This document shows positions 7,045 through 14,336 of a stretch of 64,000 bases of DNA, piece after piece. Source of the DNA: Anaerolineales bacterium (lineage in GTDB: Bacteria > Chloroflexota > Anaerolineae > Anaerolineales > Villigracilaceae); the NCBI GenBank assembly GCA_019187665.1, contig JABARH010000009.1, positions 1 to 64,000 on the forward strand, given 5' to 3'. The stretch's first letter is position 1. Every line of letters begins with the position of its first letter. The translations under genes were made by a program, and so were the position numbers. The notes under the pieces were generated by a model that did no database searches, was not told where the DNA came from, and saw nothing but the letters and a program-made list of their open reading frames with translations.

Positions 7045-7106
7045 GAGCGCTAAGAACGCGAAGATTTTAAAAGATTTTCTTTGCGCTCTTGGCGTGCCTC
7101 GCGGTT
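7036..7106. repeat. Palindromic CGCTAAGA-type repeat covering the pyrF stop
   Basis: AACCGC (7036-7041) to GCGGTT (7101-7106). The arms are built of CGCNAAGA-like words around an AT-rich loop (TTTTAAAA). The upstream arm encodes the last two residues and stop of pyrF. The same vocabulary occurs at 47674-47745 and in the core of the two 111-bp MITE copies. Confidence 0.7.
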
Positions 7107-7119
7107 AAAGGTTTTACTC

Positions 7120-7731
7120 ATGACCAAACTTACTCCATCACAACAATCCCTCGCCGACGGACTCCTCTCTGCAGGTTGCATCAAATTCGGCGAATTCACC
7201 CTCAAGTCGGGACTCACGAGTCCCATTTATATTGACCTGCGCCGCATCATCACCCATCCCAAACTTGTCGCAGAGATTGCCCAAGCCTACCTCCCAATTC
7301 TCTCAATTCTCCAATTCTCTAGAATTGCAGGTTTGCCCTACGCCGCCATCCCCATCGCAACCGCCATCTGCCTCGCGGGAAACTATCCCATGATCTACCC
7401 GCGCAAGGAAGCCAAATCCTATGGCACGAAAGCGGAGATCGAGGGCGAATATCATGCAGGCGAGACGGTCGTCGTCATTGACGATCTCGCCACCACGGGC
7501 GGAAGCAAATTCGAAGCCATCGAAAAATTGACAGGCGCAGGCTTGGTCGTGAAGGATGTCGTCGTGCTGATTGACCGCCAATCGGGCGCGAAAGAGTCGC
7601 TGGCGGGGGCGGGATATTCCCTGCACGCGGTGTTGACGATCGGTCAATTGTTGGAGTATTGGGAGGAGACGGGGAAGGTGGAAAGGGATAAAATCGAGGC
7701 GACGAGGAAGTTTTTGGAACAAAACAAATAG
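7120..7731 (+). CDS. pyrE: Orotate phosphoribosyltransferase
   Basis: Transfers ribose-5-phosphate from PRPP to orotate. 203 residues: KFGEFTLKSGLTSPIYIDLR (22-41), AGLPYAAIPIATAI (70-83), PRKEAKSYGTK (94-104, catalytic flexible loop) and the PRPP motif VVVIDDLATTGGS (117-129). ATG 7120 is chosen because the upstream in-frame codons belong to a palindromic repeat. Residues 58-69 are encoded by AATTCTC repeat units (7294-7327) but keep the family length. A diverged second copy of the 3' end lies at 10158-10294. Nudix gene follows after 9 nt. Confidence 0.93.
   Translation: MTKLTPSQQSLADGLLSAGCIKFGEFTLKSGLTSPIYIDLRRIITHPKLVAEIAQAYLPILSILQFSRIAGLPYAAIPIATAICLAGNYPMIYPRKEAKSYGTKAEIEGEYHAGETVVVIDDLATTGGSKFEAIEKLTGAGLVVKDVVVLIDRQSGAKESLAGAGYSLHAVLTIGQLLEYWEETGKVERDKIEATRKFLEQNK
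7294..7327 (+). repeat. In-frame AATTCTC tandem units within pyrE
   Basis: Three units (AATTCTCTC, AATTCTCC, AATTCTCT) followed by an inverted AGAATTG. They encode the surface segment PILSILQFS. Identical units occur in the spacer before pyrB (about 5023-5047). Confidence 0.6.
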
Positions 7732-7740
7732 CGAGGAAGC

Positions 7741-8289
7741 ATGGCAGGACTGGCAGTAAATGTAGCGGTGATTCACGAAGGCAAAATCTTGCTGACCCAA
7801 CGCGAAGATTTTGAAACATGGATACTGCCAAGCGGAGGCGTCGAGGACGGGGAAAGCGTTGCTCAAGCGGCAATCCGTGAGACAAAGGAAGAAACGGGGT
7901 TGGACGTTGAGTTGACAAGATTGGTTGGCATCTATTCTCGTTTAAGCAATATGCCATCCGTGTCTGCTGTGTTATTCACTGCAAAGCCGATAGGTGGAGA
8001 GATCAAATGTCAGGAAGGCGAAACGATAGCGGTGAAGTGGTTTGATTTTGACAGGATTCCAAATCCACTTTCCGCGGGGCACAAGAGAAGAATCGAAGAT
8101 GCAATTTCAGGCGTAACAGGGGTTACTGTTTTGCAGGAATTCAAGTTACCTGCCGTGCCTGAAAAAATAACAAGGAATGAATTGATCGAACTTCGTGATA
8201 AGTCTGGATTATCTCGGCAGGATTTTTATGTGCAGATGTTTGAGCAATCGGAATTGAGTGAAAAAATTGAAGTTGGCGGGATTTCATGA
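7741..8289 (+). CDS. Nudix hydrolase
   Basis: 182-residue protein with a complete Nudix box at about 32-54 (GGVEDGESVAQAAIRETKEE then TGLDV), the Mg2+-binding motif of NDP-X hydrolases. Specificity cannot be read from the sequence. The C-terminal 40 residues (after EKITRNELIELRD) are an extra helical, charged extension. Start ATG with GAGGAAG upstream; it probably shares transcription with pyrE and is closed by a terminator at 8295. Confidence 0.88.
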   Translation: MAGLAVNVAVIHEGKILLTQREDFETWILPSGGVEDGESVAQAAIRETKEETGLDVELTRLVGIYSRLSNMPSVSAVLFTAKPIGGEIKCQEGETIAVKWFDFDRIPNPLSAGHKRRIEDAISGVTGVTVLQEFKLPAVPEKITRNELIELRDKSGLSRQDFYVQMFEQSELSEKIEVGGIS

Positions 8290-8294
8290 GAAAA

Positions 8295-8334
8295 AGAACT
8301 CGGAGTTTTTGAAAAAACTCCGAGTTCTGCTTTT
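8295..8334 (+). terminator. Terminator after the Nudix gene
   Basis: 16-bp stem (AGAACTCGGAGTTTTT against its complement, 2-nt loop) followed by GCTTTT. Ends the pyrE-Nudix transcript and lies between convergent genes. Confidence 0.8.
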
Positions 8335-8376
8335 GATTTCAATATACTTTTCTACCCCCCTGCGCGGAGTACTCGC

Positions 8377-8760
8377 TCATAGTTCCTTCCCATCGCGCAA
8401 GATGGTTTCTTGCATTGATTTCGTCGCATCTTCAAAAGCGATAAGGTCTACGCTGATTTCTGGGTCCAAGCTTTGAAGCAATCCTACTGCCCTGTAGTAT
8501 TGTCGTCCTGTTAATCCCCAAACAGCAAGATCAACGTCCGAATGGGCATGGAATAAATGCGAGTGAACGAGGGAACCAAATACCACAACTTTCTTTACTC
8601 CAAATTCACGTTTTAGAACTAATGCCGCGCGGCTGGCGATTTCGCTGGCTTTCTTAAAGCGCGAATCAGCCTGAGTCCGCGCGACGTCCACGCGGCTTCT
8701 AAGCGCTTTTCGATACCGCTCCAAATCTGCGGGTGCAAGTGTGCTAAAAGTAAGCGACAT
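8377..8760 (-). CDS. MNT-type minimal nucleotidyltransferase
   Basis: 127 residues with the GSx10-11DxD signature of DNA polymerase beta-like minimal nucleotidyltransferases: VVVFGSLVHSHLFHAHSDVD (58-77) and a third acidic site in ISVDLIAFED. Relatives act as antitoxins (AMP transfer to a HEPN toxin), but no HEPN gene is adjacent here; it has instead its own N-terminal helical region of about 50 residues. Promoter TATAAT (minus strand, about 8781) and a GAGG Shine-Dalgarno are visible. Part of the accessory segment behind pyrE. Confidence 0.8.
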   Translation of the reverse strand: MSLTFSTLAPADLERYRKALRSRVDVARTQADSRFKKASEIASRAALVLKREFGVKKVVVFGSLVHSHLFHAHSDVDLAVWGLTGRQYYRAVGLLQSLDPEISVDLIAFEDATKSMQETILRDGKEL

Positions 8761-8820
8761 TTTTCCTCGTTGAAATTATACACTCATTGTACATGTTAGA
8801 ATAAACTTACGAGGTGACCT

Positions 8821-8864
8821 ATGCCCAAAAACACGCCTTCACAGCCACCATCCTCAACGCGAGT
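8821..8864 (+). pseudogene. N-terminal fragment a of a DUF1905-like gene
   Basis: ATG CCC AAA ... resembles the fragment at 10064 with one base deleted and several substitutions. Only about 44 bp remain before the sequence becomes unrelated. With the copy at 10064 it forms a direct repeat on either side of the ATPase gene. Confidence 0.5.
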
Positions 8865-8874
8865 AGCGCGTTCG

Positions 8875-10008
8875 CTATTTTATGAACGAATCAAGATTTG
8901 ACGGTGTGATGGTTTGATACTGGCTGTTTTCGTAAGCGGCGGCAAATTCCTGCGCCGCCTTTGGGCTCCCTTGCCCCTCCCGCCACTTGAATTCAAAGGC
9001 TTTTAATTCGCCCTGTCGTTCTTCGATCAGATCAATTTCCTTTTGATCGTAGGTGCGCCAGAAATAGAAATTGGCAAATTGCCGCTGGTGCAGGTATTTC
9101 TTCATCCGCTCGATCATGGAAAAATTCTCGAACAGTACGCCAGTGTCCGCACGGATGTGAAGCGGATTGAAGTTGTGAATGAGCGCGTTGCGGAATCCCA
9201 CATCCACAAAATAATATTTCGACGTTTTGGATATTTCCTTGCGCAGGTTGCGGCTGAACCCGCGCAGGTTGACGATCACGAACATCTTCTCAAGGAGGTC
9301 GAGATATTTTTCGACTGAAATTTTCGAGATCGCAAGGCGAGACGCCAATTCGGTCGTAGAAACTTCGGAACCAATTTGCAAGGCAAGCAGCGAAAGCAAG
9401 TCAATGATCTTCTTTGGTTTTCTCACCTGTTCAAAAGTCAGGATATCGCGGTACAGATAGTTGTTAACCAGGTCGTACAGGTAATTTTCCTTTTCAGCCT
9501 GGGGCAGGGTAACCACTTTAGGATACATTCCAAAGCGTAAAAATTCGTCCAGCCGTTCGCTGTTTGAAGCGTATGGCGACTGGAGCGGTATTTCTGTGTA
9601 TGAAAACGGATATAACGTGAATGTAGTCGCCCGTCCTGTTAGCGGCTCGTTGACTTTATTGGCGAGGTCAAAGGAGGCGGAACCGCTCGCGACGATGTGA
9701 ATATGCAATTGATCGAAAATCAACTTAAGAGCAAGTCCTATGTTTTCAATCCTCTGCGCCTCGTCGATCACGAGCAGACGATGTGAGCCAATGGCTGATT
9801 TAAGTCTGTCCAAGTCGGCGCGGCTAAAAAGCTCCTGTGTTCGCAGATCGTCGCCAGTGAATTGAATGTAGGAAGTATCTGTTTTTTCGAGCAAACTTTG
9901 GATGAGCGTGGTCTTTCCCGCCTGACGCGGTCCATATAAAAGGATGATTTTTGGCTCGGATTGCAGTTCCTTTTGGATATAATCAGATATAGTTCTCTCG
10001 ATTATCAT
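8875..10008 (-). CDS. AAA+ ATPase with C-terminal DUF4143
   Basis: 377 residues. Walker A GPRQAGKTT (26-34), Walker B LLVIDEAQ (78-85), a GSAS sensor segment after it, then a winged-helix-like region and the DUF4143 domain, whose nuclease-like fold is suggested by KEIDLIEE and FEFKWREG near the end. This family is common in accessory regions; its cellular role is not established, and a defence or toxin-like role is often proposed. Transcription is from a consensus promoter (10015-10043) with only 6 nt between -10 and ATG, so the mRNA is probably leaderless. Flanked by two fragments of a DUF1905-like gene. Confidence 0.85.
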   Translation of the reverse strand: MIIERTISDYIQKELQSEPKIILLYGPRQAGKTTLIQSLLEKTDTSYIQFTGDDLRTQELFSRADLDRLKSAIGSHRLLVIDEAQRIENIGLALKLIFDQLHIHIVASGSASFDLANKVNEPLTGRATTFTLYPFSYTEIPLQSPYASNSERLDEFLRFGMYPKVVTLPQAEKENYLYDLVNNYLYRDILTFEQVRKPKKIIDLLSLLALQIGSEVSTTELASRLAISKISVEKYLDLLEKMFVIVNLRGFSRNLRKEISKTSKYYFVDVGFRNALIHNFNPLHIRADTGVLFENFSMIERMKKYLHQRQFANFYFWRTYDQKEIDLIEERQGELKAFEFKWREGQGSPKAAQEFAAAYENSQYQTITPSNLDSFIK

Positions 10009-10014
10009 AAATTG

Positions 10015-10043
10015 AGTATAGTATACTTTGCTTAATTTGTCAA
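10015..10043 (-). promoter_or_regulatory. Consensus leaderless promoter of the DUF4143 ATPase
   Basis: On the minus strand TTGACA (10043-10038), 17-nt spacer, TATACT (10020-10015), then 6 nt to the ATG (10008). Predicted transcription start falls on the start codon. Confidence 0.75.
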
Positions 10044-10063
10044 AAAAAGAGAAAGTAGGCTTC

Positions 10064-10157
10064 TATGCCCAACAAACACACCTTCACAGCCACCATTTTG
10101 AACGCAGGCGGAGGCGGCGCGTATCTGGAAGTTCCGTTCGATGTGGAGAAGGCGTTT
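10064..10157 (+). pseudogene. N-terminal fragment b of a DUF1905-like gene
   Basis: Encodes MPNKHTFTATILNAGGGGAY and VPFDVEKAFG, the start of small DUF1905 (YdeI-associated) proteins. The reading frame then runs into a fragment of pyrE and stops. The junction is at the shared sequence GGCGCGAA. Confidence 0.6.
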
Positions 10158-10294
10158 GGCGCGAAGAGTCGCTGGCGCGGACGGGATACTTCCCGCGCAC
10201 CGTGCTGACGATCGGTCAATTGTTGGAATATTGGGAAGAGACGGGGAAGTGGAGAAGGATAAAGTCGAGGCGACGAGAAAGTTTTTAGAACAAA
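10158..10294 (+). pseudogene. Duplicated 3' end of pyrE, frameshifted
   Basis: Aligns over its whole length with pyrE 7585-7727, including the stretch encoding TIGQLLEYWEETGK, but has small indels that break the frame, and no 5' part of pyrE. It is fused behind a DUF1905 fragment. Together with the intact pyrE end it brackets the Nudix, MNT and ATPase genes. Confidence 0.75.
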
Positions 10295-10324
10295 GCGTAT
10301 GGGGCGCTGCATTAGCGGCGCAGA

Positions 10325-10687
10325 TCAACAAGCCTCGTCCACGATCTTGACCTCATCCGGTTTGTTGGGGATGATGCACAAGAACTCAAACGGTTCGTCG
10401 CCGATGTTATCGTAAAAATGAATGGCGCCTTCGGGGATGAAGACCACGTCACCGGCGTTGACTTCGTACAACTCTTCGCCGATCCCAATTTTGGCATGTC
10501 CGCGCAACACATACTGTTCATGTTCCAGCGTGTTGGTGTGACGCGGCATCCCGCCGCCGGGCTTCATCGAAAATTTTCGCAAAGCAAAGTTGGGGCCTTC
10601 CTGCGACGAAATCAACACCTGGATGGTTGTGTCTTTTCCAGCGGCGACATTTTTCTTCTCGACATCTTCAGCATGTTTGACGGTCAT
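10325..10687 (-). CDS. Cupin-domain protein
   Basis: 120 residues, a single cupin barrel. Likely metal ligands H50, H56, E57 and H90 fit the two cupin motifs (GGGMPRHTNTLEHEQYVLRG, then GDVVFIPEGAIHFYDN). Substrate unknown: many small cupins are sugar or small-molecule isomerases or dioxygenases. ATG 10687 has AAGGAGA upstream; it lies 1 nt after the recF stop, so the two are cotranscribed. Confidence 0.85.
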   Translation of the reverse strand: MTVKHAEDVEKKNVAAGKDTTIQVLISSQEGPNFALRKFSMKPGGGMPRHTNTLEHEQYVLRGHAKIGIGEELYEVNAGDVVFIPEGAIHFYDNIGDEPFEFLCIIPNKPDEVKIVDEAC

Positions 10688-10688
10688 C

Positions 10689-11888
10689 TTATTTCTCCTT
10701 GTTGTCCACTTTCCCGGCAGACACGCGCCAGACCTTCGCACCCTCTACAAACTGCGGCGGGAACATGTTCAAGTCGGTGGCGGTGAGCAGGGACTGTTCC
10801 GTCTCGCCGAGATATTTCAACAGGTCGGCGCGGCGATGCGGGTCGAGTTCAGCCATCACTTCATCCAGCAGGATCACGGGCCATTGTTTTGTGCGCGATT
10901 GGATCCACGCCACCTCAGCCAGTTTGAGCGAGAGCAAGGCGGTGCGGATCTGTCCGCGCGATCCATAGTCGCCGAGATCAATTTTGTTGGCAAGGAAACG
11001 CAGTTCGTCGCGGTGCGGACCGATGGTGGTCACGCCGCGCTCGATCTCCTCGGCGCGCGCGGCACGCAGACGTTCCAAAAATCCGCGTTCGATATCTTTG
11101 AGCGCGATGCTTGAACGGTCGGCGGGCGCGTCCAGTTTGAGGGCGAGTTTCGGGAGCGGGTCATACGAGGGTTCGTAGGCAAGGCGAAGCACCTCCGCGC
11201 CGTGAGTCAATTCGTTGTGGATGCGCGCGGCTTGTTTTTCCAATTCCTGCACGGCGGCGATGCGCCACTGGATGATCTGCGCGCCGGAGCGGGCAAGCGC
11301 TTCGTCCCAGACGTCAAGCTGGTCGCTGTTCCCGCCGCGCTCGCCCAATATTTTGAGTAATGCGTTGCGTTGTTCGATGATTTTTGCGTAGTCGCTCAAC
11401 ACACTTGCATAGGCTGGGAGCGCCTGCGCCAGCGCGAGATTCAAATAGCGGCGGCGTTCGTCGGGACCGCCCTCGATGATCTGCGACATCTGCGGGACGA
11501 AGACGACCGCGCTGAACTGTCCGACCGCGTCGCTGGCTGGCTTCTTTACGCCGTCCAGCAAGATTTCCTTGCGGAGACGCTGTCCATTGCCGACCCCGAC
11601 CGGGTCGAGGATGAGGCGGACTTCGAGTTTGTGAGTCCGATTTCCGCGCGCGTATTCGCCGACGATTCGTCCCACCGCCGGGTTGTTGTGCGCTTCGAGG
11701 AAGTTGATCATCTGCCGGTCGGCATTGGTTTGGAAGGATGTGAGCGCGGCCAGAAAATAAATCGCTTCGAGGATGCTGGTCTTGCCCTGCGCGTTATTGC
11801 CCACCAGCAAAACAGACCGCCGTGGAACGTCAACATCCAGGCGGGTGAAATTGCGGAAGTTGGTGAGGGAGAGGCGTTTGAGATACAC
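10689..11888 (-). CDS. recF: DNA replication and repair protein RecF
   Basis: SMC-like ATPase that loads RecA at gaps with RecO and RecR. 399 residues: Walker A GNNAQGKTS (30-38), the QMSQIIEGGPDERRRYLN segment of RecF proteins, GPHRDEL, an ABC-type signature region SRGQIRTALLSLKLAE and Walker B WPVILLDEVMAELD. GTG start. It is not next to dnaA-dnaN-gyrB here; instead def lies upstream across a 160-bp octamer-repeat spacer and a cupin gene follows. Confidence 0.93.
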   Translation of the reverse strand: MYLKRLSLTNFRNFTRLDVDVPRRSVLLVGNNAQGKTSILEAIYFLAALTSFQTNADRQMINFLEAHNNPAVGRIVGEYARGNRTHKLEVRLILDPVGVGNGQRLRKEILLDGVKKPASDAVGQFSAVVFVPQMSQIIEGGPDERRRYLNLALAQALPAYASVLSDYAKIIEQRNALLKILGERGGNSDQLDVWDEALARSGAQIIQWRIAAVQELEKQAARIHNELTHGAEVLRLAYEPSYDPLPKLALKLDAPADRSSIALKDIERGFLERLRAARAEEIERGVTTIGPHRDELRFLANKIDLGDYGSRGQIRTALLSLKLAEVAWIQSRTKQWPVILLDEVMAELDPHRRADLLKYLGETEQSLLTATDLNMFPPQFVEGAKVWRVSAGKVDNKEK

Positions 11889-11905
11889 GGTAGGGGGTAG
11901 TTTGC

Positions 11906-12033
11906 TGGTTTACGTGTATACGTGTGTACGTGTATACGTGTATACGTGTATACGTGTGTACGTGTGTACGTGTGTACGTGTGTACTGGTGTACGTGTATA
12001 CGTGTGTACGTGTGTACTGATGTACTTGTGTAC
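11906..12033 (-). repeat. Octamer tandem array, sixteen contiguous units
   Basis: Sixteen units with no interruption, plus-strand form NTGTNTAC/GTGTGTAC (for example GTGTATAC x5, GTGTGTAC x7, TGGTGTAC, TGATGTAC, TTGTGTAC). Read in the direction of transcription (minus), units are GTANACAN. It occupies the spacer between def and recF, both on the minus strand. Confidence 0.9.
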
Positions 12034-12049
12034 CTACACAGCTGCATCA

Positions 12050-12574
12050 CTAAACAATGTCTTCCTGCGTTTCCTCATCCTGTGGCTGCCAGACCTTCAC
12101 GGCGCGGTCGGTGAACATCACGCCGTTGAGGTGGTCAATCTCGTGCTGGAAGATGCGCGCCAGCCAGCCGGAGACTTTAAGTTTTATCGGCTGTCCGCGG
12201 CGGTTGAGTCCTTTGATTTGCAGGGACACATGACGTTCCACCTCGCCGACCAGCGATGGGATCGAGAGGCATCCCTCCACGCCCATCACTTTTTCTTCGG
12301 AGGCTTTGACGATCTGCGGGTTGACCATCGCCCAGACTTTTTTCTTCGCTTCATCCTCCGTCGTTTCGGCGTCTTCATTTTCGAAATATTCCACCACGAT
12401 CACGCGTTCGCTCACGCCCACTTGCGGCGCGGCAAGACCCACGCCCGGCGCGTCGCGCATGGTTTCGATCATGTCGTCAATCAGGGTTTGCAGTTTTTTA
12501 TCGAAGGCAGCCACCGCGCGGGCCTTGCGTCTCAGGACCGGCTCCGGCAGGGTGACGATTGTGCGGATGGGCAT
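12050..12574 (-). CDS. def: Peptide deformylase
   Basis: Removes the formyl group from nascent polypeptides. 174 residues with all three motifs: GVGLAAPQVG (44-53), EGCLSIP (100-106) and HEIDHLNG (144-151), in which Cys and the two His bind the metal and Glu is catalytic. A charged insertion (ENEDAETTEDEAKKK, 65-79) lengthens the loop before motif 2. ATG start, about 40 nt downstream of the cNMP-binding membrane protein gene, same strand. Confidence 0.94.
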   Translation of the reverse strand: MPIRTIVTLPEPVLRRKARAVAAFDKKLQTLIDDMIETMRDAPGVGLAAPQVGVSERVIVVEYFENEDAETTEDEAKKKVWAMVNPQIVKASEEKVMGVEGCLSIPSLVGEVERHVSLQIKGLNRRGQPIKLKVSGWLARIFQHEIDHLNGVMFTDRAVKVWQPQDEETQEDIV

Positions 12575-12613
12575 TGTATGGGGACCTCTCTGTGCCGAAA
12601 ATTCCTGCCGATT

Positions 12614-14317
12614 TTACCCCGGTTCATCCGACCCGCCCTGGGCGGCTTGTTGGCGGCGCGTTTCTTCCAGCCTACGATTCTCTTCTTCACGAAACTCCTC
12701 GGAGCCGCGATGATAGGTGGCGATCCAATCGGCCATGCGTTCACGGTCGAGCGCGGCCTGCGCGGCAGATTTGGCCGCGATGCGCGCCACGCGGCGGCGG
12801 TCAATGTCAGATTGAACGGTGGCCGGGTCGAAGACATCCTGGAATTCCAGTTTGTTTCCACCCACCACGATGTAGACCGTCCCGAAGTTAAAAAGATTGC
12901 CCAGCAGTCCGACGCGTTTCGATTCGATGCTGAGGATGCTTTCCAGCGCGGCGGCGCGGCGTTCCTGCGTGCCGAAGGGGGTCTTGTCAATGTCTATCAC
13001 CTGGTCCGGCGTCACCTGAAAGATATCGTTCGACCAGTCTACATATTGATAGAGCCACCATCCCAAAAAGGGAAGCCCCAGCAGGGGCAGGAGGTAGAAG
13101 ATCGAATCCGGCCAGGTGACCGCTCCGATCCACAGCAGGTAACTGCGCCAGAGAAAGGCGGCGGTCAGAAGCAGCAGGATGAACGTCGGCTGCCAGATTT
13201 GCCGCCAGAGGACAAACCCATGTTTGCGATAGGTGACCGTCTCCCCATCCTCCACCTTAAGTTTGAAGATATTCGAGCCGGCCAGGCGGAACAGGCCGGG
13301 ACGCATTGCAGAAGGCTTAGGCTCGGCTGCGGGCGTTTCGGGTGGCGGCGGAACGGAAAGGTCGAGGCGCTTGCGGATGGCGTTCTTGATCGCTTCCTTC
13401 TCGGCTTTGAGCGTCGCCTCCTTGGTGCGATTCCAATATTCTTCAATCATACTGGCCGCATAGCGCGGGTGCTTGACGTATTGAAAGGCGATCTTGCCAA
13501 CATAGGTGCGTACGATGACATTGCCATAATCCAACATGCGGCCCAACGTATCGGTTTCGACGCCCACCGAAAGGATGGTGCTAAGCGGCGCCTCGGTGCG
13601 GCTGTCGAAGAGACCGATCACCTTTTCCACCCAGGCCACGCGCTGGCTCGTCACAAGATAATAATCGTTGGTCCAGTCCACGTAGCGCCACAAGATCCAC
13701 AGCAGATTGAAGACGGCCGCGCCCAGCGCCAGGGCCATCGCCAGCATGGAACCGGTGGCGAGTCCCCATAAGAACCCGGCCAGCGGCAGGGTCAGGGCCA
13801 GGATCGGCCAGAACAGCGAACGCCACAATACGATCGGATGTTTGCGCGCCAAAAAATAAACCGCCTCTTCCGACCGAACCCACTTAAAACGCAGTTGCCG
13901 CCATAAGCGGTGGGTCGCGATCATGGTGGCAAAGGTCGGTTTGAACGAAGGCACCTGCTTCATCAATGCCGCGATCTTGCCGGCGTTCAACACCAGGAAG
14001 GAACAATCGCTGATCGCCGTGATGGTGGCTGAGCGCGCCCGCTGGTGAAACAGTTCCTCCTCGCCGAAATAATCCCTCGGTCCGAGTTGCGCCAGGACGA
14101 TTCTCTCGCGCCGCGCCCTGCGCCGCGAAACCTCCACCGTTCCGTTGTAAATGATGTAAAACGAGTCGCCGCGTGAACCCTGTTCGATGATGTGTTCCTT
14201 CGCCTTGCGCTCCTCGTCGGTCAACGCCCGCGCCACATCCTCCAGGTCGTCATCTGAGAGATCGGCGAACAGGTGAATCTTTTTGATGAAATCAATTCGT
14301 TCCTGGGTTGTGGTCAC
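12614..14317 (-). CDS. cNMP-binding domain fused to two membrane/PH-like modules
   Basis: 567 residues. Residues about 5-135 form a CRP/FNR-type cyclic-nucleotide-binding domain (GDSFYIIYNGTVEV, YFGEEELFH) without a HTH domain. Two copies of a membrane module follow: a hydrophobic pair, then YVDWTNDYYLVTSQRVAWVEK ... ISTxLSVGVETDTLGRMLDYGNV-like sequence (bPH2-type), at roughly 160-310 and 365-510. A long charged C-terminal helix ends the protein. Probably an inner-membrane sensor or scaffold; no function is known to me. GTG start, 6 nt after TAGAAT (14329-14324, minus): likely leaderless. Confidence 0.75.
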   Translation of the reverse strand: MTTTQERIDFIKKIHLFADLSDDDLEDVARALTDEERKAKEHIIEQGSRGDSFYIIYNGTVEVSRRRARRERIVLAQLGPRDYFGEEELFHQRARSATITAISDCSFLVLNAGKIAALMKQVPSFKPTFATMIATHRLWRQLRFKWVRSEEAVYFLARKHPIVLWRSLFWPILALTLPLAGFLWGLATGSMLAMALALGAAVFNLLWILWRYVDWTNDYYLVTSQRVAWVEKVIGLFDSRTEAPLSTILSVGVETDTLGRMLDYGNVIVRTYVGKIAFQYVKHPRYAASMIEEYWNRTKEATLKAEKEAIKNAIRKRLDLSVPPPPETPAAEPKPSAMRPGLFRLAGSNIFKLKVEDGETVTYRKHGFVLWRQIWQPTFILLLLTAAFLWRSYLLWIGAVTWPDSIFYLLPLLGLPFLGWWLYQYVDWSNDIFQVTPDQVIDIDKTPFGTQERRAAALESILSIESKRVGLLGNLFNFGTVYIVVGGNKLEFQDVFDPATVQSDIDRRRVARIAAKSAAQAALDRERMADWIATYHRGSEEFREEENRRLEETRRQQAAQGGSDEPG

Positions 14318-14323
14318 GCGGCG

Positions 14324-14329
14324 ATTCTA
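14324..14329 (-). promoter_or_regulatory. -10 hexamer of a leaderless promoter
   Basis: TAGAAT on the minus strand, then CGCCGC and the GTG start codon at 14317. Confidence 0.5.
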
Positions 14330-14336
14330 GCATGAA

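Noticed and set aside
9043-9318. Plus-strand frame within the ATPase gene
   Set aside because: Shadow of the DUF4143 coding sequence.
10064-10204. Functional small DUF1905 protein
   Set aside because: The frame leaves the family after about 34 residues where it joins pyrE sequence and then stops.
11906-12033. CRISPR array
   Set aside because: Units are contiguous 8-mers with no spacers and no cas genes nearby.
11924-13771. 615-codon open frame on the plus strand opposite def and the cNMP-binding protein
   Set aside because: It is antisense to two well-supported genes, begins in the octamer array (VYTCIRVYV) and shows Arg/His-rich composition typical of shadow frames in GC-rich DNA.
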